A stretch of 64,000 nt of DNA from Telopea speciosissima (GCF_018873765.1 NC_057920.1:11359307-11423306), one strand, 5' to 3'. Positions 35,187-47,651 are shown, numbered from the stretch's first letter. The notes: a model not told the origin generated them from the letters alone. Made by a program: numbers and translations.

Positions 35187-36330
35187 CTGTTGATTCCTAA
35201 AATTGAATATTTAGGGAGTGACCTAGATTCATCATGTCTGGAATTTCAAACTCAAATCTAATTATTTATCATTTTATGTAATGCCAATGACTTCTCATGA
35301 ATACACGTGCAATCCATATTAATTTGTCTTGTTCATATTTTTTTATACTTTTGAATTTTTTATTTTTAATGGCTTATTTTGTCACATGACCAATTTTAAT
35401 TGGATTGAAACTTGAGATGTGACTTAGAGGACTTTGGGATCAAAATGTCTACAAATTTTCAGCACAGTTCGAATTACTGCATTGTGGAATGAGTGGACAA
35501 AGATGCAATTCATTTGGTGCAAACCATCCCCAAAAATGGTGGGTGGGGTGCCTAGATGTGCTACGTGGTAGATCATGTGGACTTAAAATTTTATGGATAA
35601 CTAGATCCTAAGGTCCTTTATTAACATGTCAAGTTTCAACACAATTAAAATTGGTCATATGAAAAAGTTAAGCAAAACAAAAAAAATTCAAAATTGATGA
35701 GTGCATTGAAATATGAAGAGGATACGAACACGAGAGCATATGTGAAAGTAAATGATTTACTTTGAGGCTAAAATTTCACGCATAGCCTATATAGACCATT
35801 TCCTAGATATGCAATTATTAGAATTATCACATAAGTCTTCTACGAGACAAAATAAATATCTTCACTCACCAATTTTGTCCATGAATCACCACATTATCGC
35901 TGGCGGTTTGTCAACAAGAGGGCTTAGTCACAACATGAAATGCTATAAATAAAGTTGTTAAGCTAATTAATAATGATCTACTTTGTAATTTCCCTACATT
36001 GGGGAGAATTGTTATTAGCTTGAGGTTTTTCTTTTTGACTCTTTAGTTTAGTTGATTATGATTTTTTTCTCTTGAGCTCCATCAATTCTCAGAGCTAGGG
36101 GTGTTAATCGGTCAGTATTGATTAGGCTGAGGGTAACTAATGCCCTTACGAAATTTGGGATGAGACCGAAACCAACTGGTAAGAGAATGGGTTTCTAACA
36201 CCAAAAGTGAAATCGATCAGTTTTCGAATGGTCGATTTTCTATTTGTTATCGGTTGTGGTATACTGGTCTCCAAATAGGCCTAATCTCAAACTGAAATCA
36301 ATATCAGACATGTTACAAACTATTACGAGA
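35187..36330. repeat. Dispersed repeat, copy 2 (pair at 22994)
   Basis: Same order of landmarks as 22994-24020, estimated by eye at roughly 85% identity. Both continue into hAT-like sequence with GGTGTTAATCGGTC or GTGTCAATCTGTTGG and end near GACATGTTACAAACTATTA. Confidence 0.75.
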
Positions 36331-36559
36331 GCCAAACTTGCAATTTTCAATCCTTCTTCAATTCTCTGGGTGATGGCATGTGGGTGGGTTGGGGCCTGGG
36401 GTGGGTTTGGCGGTGGTCGTTGGAAGTGCAGGGCAAGGGTAGTGAGGATGGCAGGGGCAGGGTTGGAGAGGAGGATGGGGGTGGGGGTGGCATGAAGTTC
36501 AAGGGGTAGGGGTGGGTTGCAGTAGGAAGAAGGAAAGAAGAAGAAAAAGTTAAAGCGTA

Positions 36560-36870
36560 AGTTGGTCATTTTAACTTCATAAGTTTCAGTTGAATAACTC
36601 TAAAGGGTAGTTTGGACATTTATGATTTTTCTAACCCATGACATCATCACTAAACGGTGTCTAACTAACCGAAAGAGGCTAGTTGTAAGAAATCTTAAAA
36701 ACAGGGGTTGTTCAAGTAATTGTTTGAAAAGAGGTAACCCTAAACCCATATTGAGAAATTGTTTTGAATACCCTACTATATAATGAGAGGATTGAATTTT
36801 AGTTTCGGATTCGGAAAAGTTTCGATTATGTACCATTTCCTCCTTCAGATTGGTATCAAAGCCTCCCTCG
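36560..36870 (+). mobile_element. LTR-retrotransposon remnant (fossil)
   Basis: TTGGTATCAAAGC at 36851 resembles the initiator-Met tRNA primer-binding site that follows a 5' LTR in plant elements. The sequence before it would be the LTR end. No pol or gag is recognisable beyond it, so it is broken and old or truncated. Confidence 0.35.
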
Positions 36871-37389
36871 TGTAGGGTTTCGATTTGTTAACCCCAATTT
36901 TTATAACAAAAGAAAAAGAATAAAAAATAACGGGTCACCGTCGACCATGGCTGAATGGCAACAGGGATCACACAAAGACGGACGTTTTTGGGTGAATGTT
37001 GCTTGGCTTCTTTCAATCTTTTGTTGTTTTCCACAAGGAAATGAAATGACCTTAAGAACCGAAATGGTTGAAATGAGTTTCACTTGCAGTCAAAAGCGTT
37101 AGAGGAATTGTTTTGGAAATAGTTTTTTATTTATTTTTGGTAAAAAGAAGTTCTATTGAGAAGGAAGACAAGTAGTACACAAGGCATCCTGATTACAAGC
37201 TTCAATAAGCACAATTGCATGGTATGATAATATGACTATTACAACCGTTGGATAGAGAGGACATATATGGTCTGGACTCTGGACTAGTAATATGCAAATT
37301 ATTTTACTCAAATTCTATCAAAAAAATCCCTTTCTATGTACATACATCCCCATGTATGTCCTCTCATGCTTAAAGTAGTCCAACCACTA

Positions 37390-38292
37390 GCTAGTACAGT
37401 GCATTGCCATGGAAAACAGTGACCATATAATCCTTGATTGCCCATTCGCAAGGAATGTTTGGTTTGGATGCTCCTTATAGTTCCATGCTCCACCGAACCC
37501 AAGGCTTACTGATTGGATTGGAAGTTGGGATGCATGGTTTCGTGCCGATAAGTGCAAGGCGAGAGAGTCTCTTTCTAGAGCTTCGTTTATTGGCTGGTAC
37601 CTGTGGAGAGCCAGAAATGAGCTTGCGATCAATGGAAAGAGCTGGACTCCGGCTGATGTTATTTCCCTGGTTGAGAATGCCTTTATTGAGTTTTATGGTG
37701 CTACAGGAACTCCTACTGGAGTTAGAAATGCTAATATTATGGGTGAAAGCAGGTCCTCTCTTAAGTGGATTCCACCTCCTGTAGGAGAAGTAAAGGTGAA
37801 CTACGATGCAGCTTTGGAGTGGGGAGTTCCAGAGGGGGTTTGGGCTTGGTGTTTAGAGACCACACGGGTTCTCTGAGGAAGGCAGTTTCAGTCCCCATCA
37901 GACTCAGTTCGGTGCTGTAGGGGAGATCCTTGCTATCAGGTCTGCGTTAACAATAGCTTTGGAAGAAGGGTTCTCTAAGCTCCAAGTGGAAACCGACAAC
38001 AAGGCTGCGGTTGAGCTTATTCAAAGTTCTAGTAGGTCACCCCCGATGGAGGTGGTGGATGTTCTCTCTGATATCCAAAGGTTCTCTTCTGTATTTTCCT
38101 CTATCAGTTTTTCATATATTCCAAGGGATCTAAATATTGTTGCAGATACCCTGGCAAGGAAGGCATTGTCTCTTGTGTGTGAGATAGAGTGGCCATTTTC
38201 CATTCCATGGCTTCATGATTTATGTATGAACGAGGTCATTGGTTGTACACACCCTGGGAATCAGTAAAATTCCCCTTTACCAAAAAAAAAAA
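37390..38292 (+). mobile_element. L1-type LINE 3' fragment with A tail
   Basis: Begins in a zf-RVT block (DHIILDCPFARNVWFG), continues through IGWYLWRARNELAINGKSW and WIPPPVGEVKVNYDAA, and reaches the RNase H domain (37959-38267: VETDNKAAVELIQSS, YIPRDLNIVADTLARKALS). A TTTACCAAAAAAAAAAA tail closes it. Frames are broken near 37480 and 37830-37950. Confidence 0.85.
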
Positions 38293-39940
38293 GATTTGTC
38301 AAAGCTATATTTTGCAACTAAGCACACTTTTTTTTTTTTGGATTGCAATTTGATACCTAAGTGTATTTGTAATAGGTAATATAATAAACAGACGGTTCAA
38401 GATTATGCTTTATAGATACCTATGCTTATTAAAGGATTTTGCTAATTAAGGTGACTAAAAAAAATCTTATCTCTTAGACAGGAATAACTAAACCGTGCCA
38501 AGAAATCTGCACACTGCTTAATCTCACGCACATGGTGAGCAAAAATAAATATGCCTTCTTTTAATAAAAGATTTTCTGAAAACACCTGTTAGCGTTCATT
38601 TTCCCAAGTCTTTATATGTTAATGAAGAAAACACTTTCGAAAAAGACAAATACATTAAATTTTTAAAGCAAGTTGTTGTTTTTGTTTGTCATCATTGTAA
38701 TTGAATATAATTAAAAGAGTTTTATGAAATTCAAAAATTATTGAAAGAAAAATAAAGATAAAGATTGTCATTTCTTCCAAGGGAGTGAGAGTCTCTTATC
38801 TTGAGGTTAAGGGTTTTTAACCCTTCGAGATGCAATGGCAGTAGTTTGAGGATCTGATTTTGTACCATTTTGGATGAACAAGCGTCAAACTATTTTCGCA
38901 CAGACTTAAATTGAAATATAAAGTATTTATATTTATGGGATTGTCATTTGAATAGTAATTTTATTATTCTAATAGTTAGAAGCAATTTGTTGGAAATTAA
39001 AGTGCTAATTTACATTTGGTTCTTGAGGATTGTATTATGATGATTATTACTTGATGGCTTTTGGTTAAGGGATAATGTTACATTAGATGTAAAATTGGCT
39101 ATTAATGCTTTGTATATGCAATGATGATTGTGTATTGACGTTAACTGGTCATGAGATTTATGGTTAATGTATGTAATGCATGGTTATTTTATGTTTCTCT
39201 CTCTTTCCTCCTTCTCAAATTCCCCTTTTTAATAAATGTACTCCCCCTTAGGCAACCCTAATTTGGAGGGGATTGATTTTCTCAAGATTTTCTTAAAAGG
39301 ATTGTAATTTATTAATTTTCATTTTGAATTCATGACATGTAATTTTGTGGAGCTCATATAATGCGCTTTCGAAGGAGAGATGAAAGGTGATGGAGGAGCG
39401 ACATCTACCAGATGAGGTTATGTCTAGTGGGAACAACCGAAGGCTTGATCAAGTTGCAGCTCAATCAATGATGAATGATTGATACAATCCCAACACGTAC
39501 CATGCCATTTATTTATTTAATTGTACATATCATGTATGCATGAGCTATTATGTTCCCTCATTGTTAGGGCTCACGGCCCTCACCCCTATCATGAAGCCCA
39601 ACTCTCCCGCAAAGTCTCCATGTTTCTCTGTACATGCACGTCTCTCTCTCCATAATATCTTCTTCACTTCTCTCTCCCTCTTGCACAGTAGTTTTCTTGA
39701 CAAAATCCATTTATTTGGCTAAAATGGCGAGACTTGTTTTGAGGGCGGCGCGAGACAAATTTCAAAATTTAAAAGATGAATCATCCATCCAGGTACCATT
39801 CCAAATGGCTAGAAATATTTAAGGAATAAAAAACTATACCGAATCTTCGGTTTTTTCTTTTCTTTTCTATCGATGTCGCGACAACCAAATACAACATTTA
39901 AGTCGGTTTGGAAAAACTATCTTAAAGTAGGAAACTTGTG
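38293..39940. other. AT-rich, no gene seen
   Basis: No splice-supported frame, RNA gene or element ends that I can defend. Confidence 0.55.
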
Positions 39941-40123
39941 GGAAAAAAAATCCTCTCCAATTCCCTAAAAGGGTAGTGCAGTGCAGTGCAGTTTGGGGTC
40001 GAGAGCTCAACACGGTGTCAAGCTCTGCATGGCACTGTTGGATTTAACATATTCCACATGTCGAGCTCTCACCCCGAACTACACCTCATTGCACTTTTAG
40101 GGAATTGGAGACGATTTTAATCA
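39941..40123. mobile_element. Fold-back element with perfect 10-bp duplication
   Basis: Arms CTCCAATTCCCTAAAAGGG-like on the left and TTTAGGGAATTGGAG on the right, with an inner GTCGAGAGCTC/GTCGAGCTCTC match and a GTGCA triplication. Flanked by GAAACTTGTG at 39931-39940 and 40124-40133. Confidence 0.88.
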
Positions 40124-40390
40124 GAAACTTGTGACCTTGTAGGCCCCTCAATGGGACAAAATTTTACTATTATCCGTGTTGCATGAATATTACTATTACC
40201 CTATTCACAACCAAAGAAACAGAATCTAAAAAGGTATTTTGAAAAATATTAAAACCTAGGAGGGTATTTGTGAATCCAAAGGAGAAGTGACTTATTCTAT
40301 TTCTTTAGCTACAAGCCGGAGTAGTCAGGAACACTCCTTCAAAGGTTCAACCTAAGATGCATCAAAACTTGGAGGACGCCAATCAACACA

Positions 40391-40566
40391 TGGATCTTTA
40401 TCCCCTCAATTTGTCTGTTTCTCAATTTTCTCAATTTCATCTAATAGGGGGGCGGAAATTATCACCCTATCCCCTGCCCGAACACATTGCCCAGATGGAA
40501 TTCACCTTCCTCTATTAGAGGAATTGAGAAAATTAACGGGCAGGCAAATTGAGGTGATGATTTTTC
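40391..40566. mobile_element. Fold-back element with 9-bp duplication
   Basis: Arms ATCCCCTCAATTTG (with one change) and CAAATTGAGGTGAT; inner match TCTCAATTTTCTCAATTTC versus GAATTGAGAAAATT. Flanked by ATCAACACA (40382-40390) and ATCAAGACA (40567-40575). Confidence 0.8.
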
Positions 40567-40616
40567 ATCAAGACACAAAGTTTCTTTACTTTTCTCCTAT
40601 GCAAAGTTGAAGACAA

Positions 40617-40690
40617 GCTTAAGGCAAAGTGATAGTGGTGGGCCACAAGGGGAAGAAAGAAAATGATAAGAAGCCACGCTTAAGGCAAAG
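40617..40690. repeat. 13-bp direct repeat bracketing an MES-exon-like filler
   Basis: GCTTAAGGCAAAG occurs at 40617-40629 and 40678-40690, 61 bp apart. Between them, AAGTGATAGTGGTGGGCCAC (from 40627) copies the codons before the nucleophile in the MES2 exon (AAGTGATACTGGTGGGCCAC, from about 40968) with one change. Confidence 0.8.
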
Positions 40691-41247
40691 CAGAAGGTGA
40701 AGAGACCAAAGAAAGAAAGAAAACTGGAATTCAAGACGGAAAGGAAGGGAGAAAAGAAGTATCATTTCGTGCAGGTAAACGGAGGTTTTCATGGAGGTTG
40801 ATGTTGGTATAAGCTTGCCACGCTGCTGAGATCGGCGGGTCACAAGGTCACTGCTCCTGATCTAGCTGCTTCAGGAATCAACTTAAAGCGAAAGGAAGAG
40901 ATCCGTTCCATCTCTGACTACTTCCAGCCATTGATGGAGGTCATCGCCTCCCTTCCTCCAGACGAAAAAGTGATACTGGTGGGCCACAGCTTCGGTGGTC
41001 TTAGCATCTCAGCTGCCATGGAGAGGTACCCTCACAAGATTTCCGTCTCTGTTTTCGCCTCTGCTCTGATGCCTGGTCCAAACTTCACTTTTCCCAACTC
41101 TTAATCAAGAGGTAAAGCTACCATTTATACTCAGAACAAGGCAATCTTATCCACTTAAGTGTGGTGCACTGAGCATTTCACCATCGACACCTCACTTGTG
41201 CATCCGACGGCAATGCACCTTTAGGTCATGTATGTTTAGAGGGGAAG

Positions 41248-41376
41248 GGGACCAAGATCCTCTGTGCGGTGCACATCCTGTGGCACAATAGAGGCCACGT
41301 GGCACACCTGGCACACATGGCCTCTGTTGTGCCGTAGGATGTGCATCGCACACCTAGCTGCAGAGGATTTTTATCC
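41248..41376. mobile_element. Fold-back element in MES2 intron 1
   Basis: Arms GATCCTCTGTGCGGTGCACA and the complement of TGTGCATCGCACACC, with inner GAGGCCACGTG/ACATGGCCTC. Flanked by GAGGGGAAG (41239-41247) and GAGGAGAAG (41377-41385). Confidence 0.82.
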
Positions 41377-41927
41377 GAGGAGAAGGTGAGAATGGATCAT
41401 CTGCACGTATCAACAGGTGAACGTACATCTCAGAGCCAATCACATTTTAATTTTGTTTCTATAAAAACCCCTCCTCCCCTTGTAAATGGCAAAAATAGGA
41501 CAGGTGGTTGGCTCTCACATGTACGTTCACCTATTGGTACGTGCAGAGGAACCGAACTCGGGGAAGGAGGGGTTGGGATTGGGATTGTTAGGAAGATGGG
41601 ACCCACATGTTAGTGGGGTTTTGTTGGGGTGAAAATGTTGAGGTAAAGTTATTTTTCAATGAACAGTAACCAAAGTCTCACCAATTTGGGGTGGAATTTT
41701 GAAGTGTCACATGAATAGAGAAAGCAATTAATGATTTCTCTTGAGCTTTTGTAAATTCACCTCCCCAAACTAACCACACAAGGTTGGGTTGGGATTTCGA
41801 AGTGCCACATCAGTTTTTCCCCATCCCACCTAAATCCCCTCTAAACAAATGGGGTCTTAAAGTTCATTTTCTCAATCTCATGGCCACCATGGGATGGTCA
41901 AGTGTGGTGCACTAGGTATTTCCTTGA

Positions 41928-42520
41928 TGCTGAACCCTCTTTGCCACCAGCTCCTACTATTCGCTCCCCTCCCTCATCTAAAGCCTGCTGGTCTCCTCCT
42001 CCACCAGATTACCTTAAATTAAACTGTGACGCATCACTCAACCCGATAAATGGCCGTAGTGGCCTGGGGTTCATTCTTCGTGATAGTACGGCGAACACTC
42101 TATATGCAGCATCGGATCCATATACCTTCACAACGGTGCTGGTGGGAGAGGCCTTAGCTATTAGAGAAGGGATCTTGGCAGCTCTGGCTGAGGATGTGAG
42201 ATATATTATGGTGGAAAGCGACAATCTGGAGGTGATCTCATGTTTACAAAATTACTCCAAACCATCACCTTTGACTATTCGGTCAATCATTGATGATATT
42301 GTACATTTGGCCTCTTATTTCAACATGTGTCAGTTTATTTGTATTGCTAGGGCTGCGAATCAATTAGCAGATACCCTAGTCAGGAGGGCTCAGTCTATTA
42401 CGGGTAGGACTGTCTGGCCCAATTCTGATCCATGTTTTTCTGTAACGCCTGTTATGGGAGACAGTGTGTAACCCATTTTGGTTCTTTTAATGTACGATTC
42501 TTTCTACCTAACAACAAAAA
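41928..42520 (+). mobile_element. L1-type LINE RNase H fragment, open frame kept
   Basis: One frame of 189 codons (41902-42471) carries a full plant L1 RNase H region: LKLNCDAS, GLGFILRDS, GEALAIREGI, VESDNLEVI and ARAANQLADTLVRRA, closing with TVWPNSDPC. An A-run at 42513-42521 ends it. TGCACT occurs on both sides and may be the duplication. It lies in MES2 intron 1. A fairly young truncated insertion. Confidence 0.85.
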
Positions 42521-43219
42521 AAAACTGCACTTGAGAGGATAAAAATTCATCATTTTGTCACACAGGTGGTCGTAACTCTAAGAATATAGATGGTAGAGAT
42601 AGAGGATGAGGATATCTCAAATCAAAGGTGGAAAATTCTTCTTATTATTTTATTTCTTTTGCCCACATAACGGTTTGGTGTCCACCAATTTTTGATTTAC
42701 AGTATCAAAACAGAATGGGTTCAAGTTCAAAGGTGGATACCGAGTATTGGTTTGAAGATGGACCCGATAACCCACCAACTCCCATCTTGTTTGGGCCGGA
42801 GTGCTTGGCCTCCAAGCTTTATCAGCTCTGCCCTCCGGAGGTAACTATTACGACGTTGAAGCTATTTTAGAGTCTTTAGAATTTGACAGAGAAGTAGTTG
42901 CTTTTGTTTGGTAACAGGATTTGACACTGGCAAAGATGCTGGTGAGACCCTTGAGTCTCTACGGCGATCGAGAATTGGTGAAGGAAACGGTGGTGTCCAT
43001 GGAGAAATATGGGTCAGTTAGCCGCGTATTCATCGTGTGCCAGGAAGATAAGGTGATGAACGAGGATTACCAGCGGTGGATGATTCACAATAATCCGGTG
43101 ACGGAAGTCAAAGTCTTCCACGGTTCCGACCACATGGTTATGCTCTGTATATCGCTTGAGCTCTGCACCTGTCTCCTCGACATTGCTGAGCGTTATTCTT
43201 AAAAAGGTAGAGTTTGGTC

Positions 43220-43332
43220 AATTTGGATCGTCTACGGCGGGGGGTAAGACGGTCTTTGCGCACAGCCTGTGTCTGCACAGGCAGCACAGCACAGGCAGGA
43301 TGGGTAGCTGCGCCGTAGACGATCTAGATCCG
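43220..43332. mobile_element. Fold-back element 17 bp after the MES2 stop
   Basis: Arms GGATCGTCTACGGCG and CGCCGTAGACGATCTAGATCC. Flanked by AGTTTGGTC (43211-43219) and AGTTTGGTT (43333-43341). Confidence 0.82.
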
Positions 43333-43341
43333 AGTTTGGTT

Positions 43342-44765
43342 GCCGTTAAAAAAATTTTAAAATAAAATAAGGGATAAGTAAAAGAAACTTCTCAATTCAT
43401 TGGAGCCCATACAATTCTATGATGTATTTAGAATAAAATGGAAATGGATTTGGAAGGGAGTTGCAGTAGCTGCGGAAACGAATATATCCTTCTTGGATGT
43501 CAAACAGGATAATTTGAGCAGATTACAATGTGGTCTAGCTACACCACTCTAGAAGATTGAGAAACCAATCTCTATATAACCACTCTTAGAAGATCAAACC
43601 CTAAAACTACTTACTATCTAATGATCCTTGCATGTTCGGATTGGGATGTTAGATAATCTTGGGTTTTGCATATGTAGAACCCTATAACGCAGATTTAATA
43701 CATAAAATTAGAATACGATTTAAACAAACACAGGAGAAACGATGTGTATGTTTGAAAGGTTCAATGCCTCCGGGCTGGTATACCTTCAATGCCTCCGGGC
43801 TGGTATACCTTGCGGGTGTCCTCAGAGGGTATCACTCCCTTTGTTAGTGACTCAAATGTGTGAAATTAACAACAATGAAATGGTGTTGGGGTGTGGGGAT
43901 GCACAATTTAAAATAAAGGAAGTGAGTAGTCACCTAGGTTGATAAGGGCCTAGAATTTAGAGGTAGATCAAATCTTGGTTAAAGGATAGGATTACGATTG
44001 ATTCCATAAGGTCTGGCCAGTTTGGGTAAGAGGTCAAGATACGAAGGGGCGAAGGTTTTACACACTCCACTCTGTCCGGATGAACCGGTCTTTATACTAG
44101 ATGCTAAGATTCAAATATTCTCTCAAACAAAATGTCCTATATTAACATACGAGACTAACAAATGATTAGATATCATGCTTCACAAGAATTCAAATATGTT
44201 ATATGTTAAAAAACATTGCACAAAAAAAATGTTACTTTAACGACCTAAATTGATAGGAGGTCAAGGTAAGTACATAAAGTCACATTAAACATCACCATTG
44301 ATTAAAACATGATTAATTACATTAAAATCATGCATGTGAGGTATTAAAAATATCTAAAATTCAAACAAAGACAAACTATTAAAATTACCAAAATATCCCT
44401 AGAAGGCAAAAAATGCAAAAAATGCAGAAAAATGTTGTCTTATGCTTAAAACATGTAGCACAAGTGGCAGGAACCTTTCCGGGATCCTGAACAAAGTTTG
44501 TCCGCAGAATGACCAAAATGCCTCTAAGGGCCAAATGGTAAAAAGTGTCAAAACAGACACTTAGGGGTATAGTAGGCATCGAAAGTGATGTTAATCAACT
44601 TAAGATGACAAGACATACCAAATGGTATGACTAGAATGATGCTTCAGAACTGCACTTGATAAATTACCAAAATACCCTTAAAGGACATATATAACATTTT
44701 ATGCATAGTTATGATGCATGATGGACAAGTATACGTATAGAAACTTCATAAAAATCTTAATAAAT
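43342..44765. other. No gene; small tandem duplication
   Basis: TTCAATGCCTCCGGGCTGG begins two adjacent 25-bp units (43759-43783, 43784-43808). The rest is AT-rich with no recognisable frame. Confidence 0.6.
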
Positions 44766-46120
44766 AGGATTAATTTCACAGACATCCCTGTAAGTATGCA
44801 ATATATCACGAACATATCAAACCTTGTCAAAATATCAGCCACCCCCCTGACATTAAGCATAATAAGCACTCAAAATTGAGATGTCCATTTTACCCCCTTA
44901 GTTAGTTAGTTATATAAATAAAAAATGGATAAATTACATCTAAGGTGCCTTAAGTTTGGAAAAATAACATTTGAGATATCCTAGCTTTGAAAAGTGACGT
45001 TCGAGGTGCCTTATTACGGTTAGTCCTACTCCAAACTCCAACCACCACCACTTCCACTACCCCCGCCGTTTTGGTTTTTTAACACAGAGTCATTGAATGA
45101 ACGATTTGAAACCCTAAAATAAATTTCAGACTTTGTTTTGCTGTTTGGAACTCCTGAACCCTTCTACCTCTTAATCTTCACTCCTCTGCAACAATTGGAT
45201 CAAGAATTTCACGAGCAAGGCACATGAGGTGGCTCAGAAAGCCACAACTATCCCATTCGAGATGGTTTTTGAGGAACATGGTGTAGCTGCTGCAATTGCG
45301 TCTGTGGGTGGAGCGGTTGAGACTTAAAGGATGGAGCAGAGTTGTGGGTAGATGCCTTAGAAATGGGTTCCCCAGATGCTTTAGGAGCTGAATTAAGGGT
45401 CACAGAGAATGGCTCTACCGTTTGAGCTTTCTTGAATCTATCAAGTCCAGCTCTCCCATACATTGTATTTCTTTCAGGAATGTCCTTACAGAAAACTCAG
45501 TGACACTTCACCCGATACAACATTAAGATGCAGCTCTTGATAACACCTCGCATTGCACTCATCTCCAATCTACCACAGCAAAAGGGATCTCCGCCAACCA
45601 AAGCAAAGCACCAAATCTATATATACAAAACATCCTCACCCGGAACAGTAAGATTAAGATTCAAAGTTCAAATAAACCGACTTAAAGTTTTTTTTTTAAA
45701 AAAACAATTAATTAGGGGAGTGGAGTACAGGGGTGGTGGGCAAAAGAGACAGTAGAAGGAATTAGTTATTCTTGAAGAAAACCCATTCATCTGAGAGGAA
45801 GAAGACGATGGATGACCTAGGGTTTTGTCTTGGGATTCAATATCTGTTCGGTCCTATTGGTCTGATCGAACCGGTTCGTGTTGGTTTGATAGGAAAACCC
45901 ATTGTTTAATACCTTAAAGGGTATTATGGAAAGTTCACCTGTGGTAAGGGTAATTGCGCCATTATAAAAGAATTAAAAGCAAGTTAACTGCACAGACTTA
46001 ACGGAGTGGACTAGGTTGAAATAAAAACATAAAGTAAGGGTGGTTTGTGATATTTTTTCAAAGTTTGGTATGTCCGTGATATATTATATACTTACAGGGG
46101 GTATCCATGAAATTAACCCT
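44766..46120. mobile_element. Mutator-like element with TIRs of about 100 bp
   Basis: Left end AGGATTAATTTCACAGACAT; the right end is the complement, AGGGTTAATTTCATGGATAC. Both continue through CCCTGTAAGTATNNAATATATCACG. TIRs of about 100 bp, a 1.36-kb body and no transposase are typical of non-autonomous MULEs. Flanks AATAAATA and AAGAAATA are a worn match. It holds a 71-codon minus-strand frame. Confidence 0.8.
45248..45463 (-). CDS. Small frame inside the Mutator-like element, perhaps captured
   Basis: Opens MYGRAGLDRFKKAQTVEPFS and runs 71 codons to a stop. Composition (Lys/Gln/Ser/Pro, few hydrophobic runs) looks like genuine soluble-protein sequence rather than noise. I cannot name the source protein. 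Position inside long TIRs suggests a captured host exon (Pack-MULE). No promoter or splice support beyond the ATG, so expression is unproven. Confidence 0.35.
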   Translation of the reverse strand: MYGRAGLDRFKKAQTVEPFSVTLNSAPKASGEPISKASTHNSAPSFKSQPLHPQTQLQQLHHVPQKPSRMG

Positions 46121-47651
46121 AAGAAATATTAATATGTACATTCAAGTAAGTTACTTTGATGGCCTACATTATGCCAATTTCAAAATGAAATGAGGAGGTG
46201 AAGATACATGAGTTTGGCCTCCAACAAGGATTAGAAAGGAAAGAACTTTCATGCAAAGATTTCGGCGGAACTTCGGCTCTATTGGACTTATCAAACAAAC
46301 TTTTGTTGATGAATTCAGACAGAACCCGACTTATCGTAAGAACTTCGTTGAAGTTCCGGCTAAATTTCAGCTTATGAGGTATACTTTTTTAAAGAAATTC
46401 AGGCAAAATCCCAGTTCAGGTGGAGGGGGAAGGACTCTCTCTCTCTCTCAAAAAAAAAAAAAAGTGTTAAGTTTAGAAGTAGATCACACACGTACTTCTA
46501 AATCAAATTTAGAAAAATTTTCAATTTTTACGAATTTTGAGACATCAAGGGCTTATTGAGAGACTATCTGCAGAGTAATGGGGCATCGAGGCAACATCGA
46601 AAAAGGGAAGAAAAAGCTTCAAAAGGGGTCTGGAACCCTGAGATTCAGATTGAAAATGAAAGGGCGGGGGGAGGGGGGGGGGTGTCCTATTTATAGTGTT
46701 AGGAAAATAGATATTTTGATCGACAGCCCTACAGTTGGGTTCGACGGATCTGTATAAATGGACCCGAATCTCCTACTTTGGCCCCGAAATGTACTTTTGA
46801 TTGTTTTTGGTTAGTACCATTTCACCGATACATAAACTGTATTGTATGGGGATTGGTGACTAGCGATACCAATACGGATCGCCCGTGCTTTGCATCAATG
46901 ATTTGATGAATTTATGGACGGGATCACCGCCCAAGTTTATTGACTTTTTCTCCTCTGGAATCTTACATAGCTCAACAGATACAAGGGAAAGAACAAAAAA
47001 GGGGCAATTACTATCACTACCCTACACTTAGGTATATTTATTAAAACTAAATACCTTAACTTCTTTTCTGATACTCTCCATCTTTTAAACTTATAAATCT
47101 CCTTCTACCCTCATGTTTTTAAATACCCAGATTATCTTTCCTTTTCACCTAGTAACTTGTTAATCTAATTAACCTACCATTCTTCTTCTATTGTTTATTA
47201 TTTTTGCCATTAAAATAGTAAAAAATGAAAGCATCCACCCGCTTCTCTCTCCCGTTTTTTTACTCCATTTAGTTTTTTTTTTCTTCAAATTTTCAATCTA
47301 ATTAATTTTTTATTCAATATTTCATCCTCATCGTTTTTCTTCAAACAGATCGACCTGATCCTCACCGTGATCCAGTTCTTCTCCTTCATCTCCATTACAG
47401 GTGTGTTTCCTTCTCTGAAACAGATCCATCTTTCATGGATTCTCAATTGAAATTGCCAAAAAGGCAGAGACAATCCGATGATTGATCTTGTGTCGTTCTA
47501 TCCCATGACTGCGAGGTTGAGGAGAGATAAAGATGGTCGTGTATAGATCAATTGTAATGGAGAGGGAGGGTTGCCTTTTGCTTCTGCGAATATGAAGAAG
47601 GAGAAGAAGAGTGACGATTTGAGAATCGCATTGTAGGTTAATAAAAAATAA
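46121..47651. other. No supported gene
   Basis: A 102-codon frame at 46251-46559 contains two FRQNP phrases but ends in a CT-repeat and A-run and resembles nothing I know. A G-run lies at 46660-46682. GATACC/GATCGCCCGT motifs at 46835-46890 repeat those at 17985-18075. Confidence 0.5.

Larger units (their letters stand above)
40736..43202 (+). pseudogene. MES/SABP2-like methylesterase copy 2, broken
   Basis: Exons 40736-41111, 42703-42840, 42918-43202; the same intron phases as MES1. Exon 1 keeps the nucleophile elbow GHSFGG; exon 3 reads 94 codons cleanly with CQEDK and GSDHMVML. Damage: the expected ATG is ACG at 40736; the Trp of HGGWCW is TGA near 40799; and one extra C near 41095 brings a stop at the end of exon 1. 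Intron 1 (1.6 kb) holds a fold-back at 41248 and an L1 fragment at 41928. Leader sequence (GAGACCAAAGAAAGAAA) matches that of MES1, showing a recent duplication. A downstream start is conceivable but would lose the oxyanion strand. Confidence 0.85.

Noticed and set aside
36244-36495. Gly/Arg-rich frame at 36244-36495
   Set aside because: G-rich low-complexity sequence; both strands are open, which is typical of skewed composition.
46251-46559. 102-codon frame with FRQNP phrases as a gene
   Set aside because: No family resemblance, ends in simple repeats, and no start or splice support; left as unassigned.
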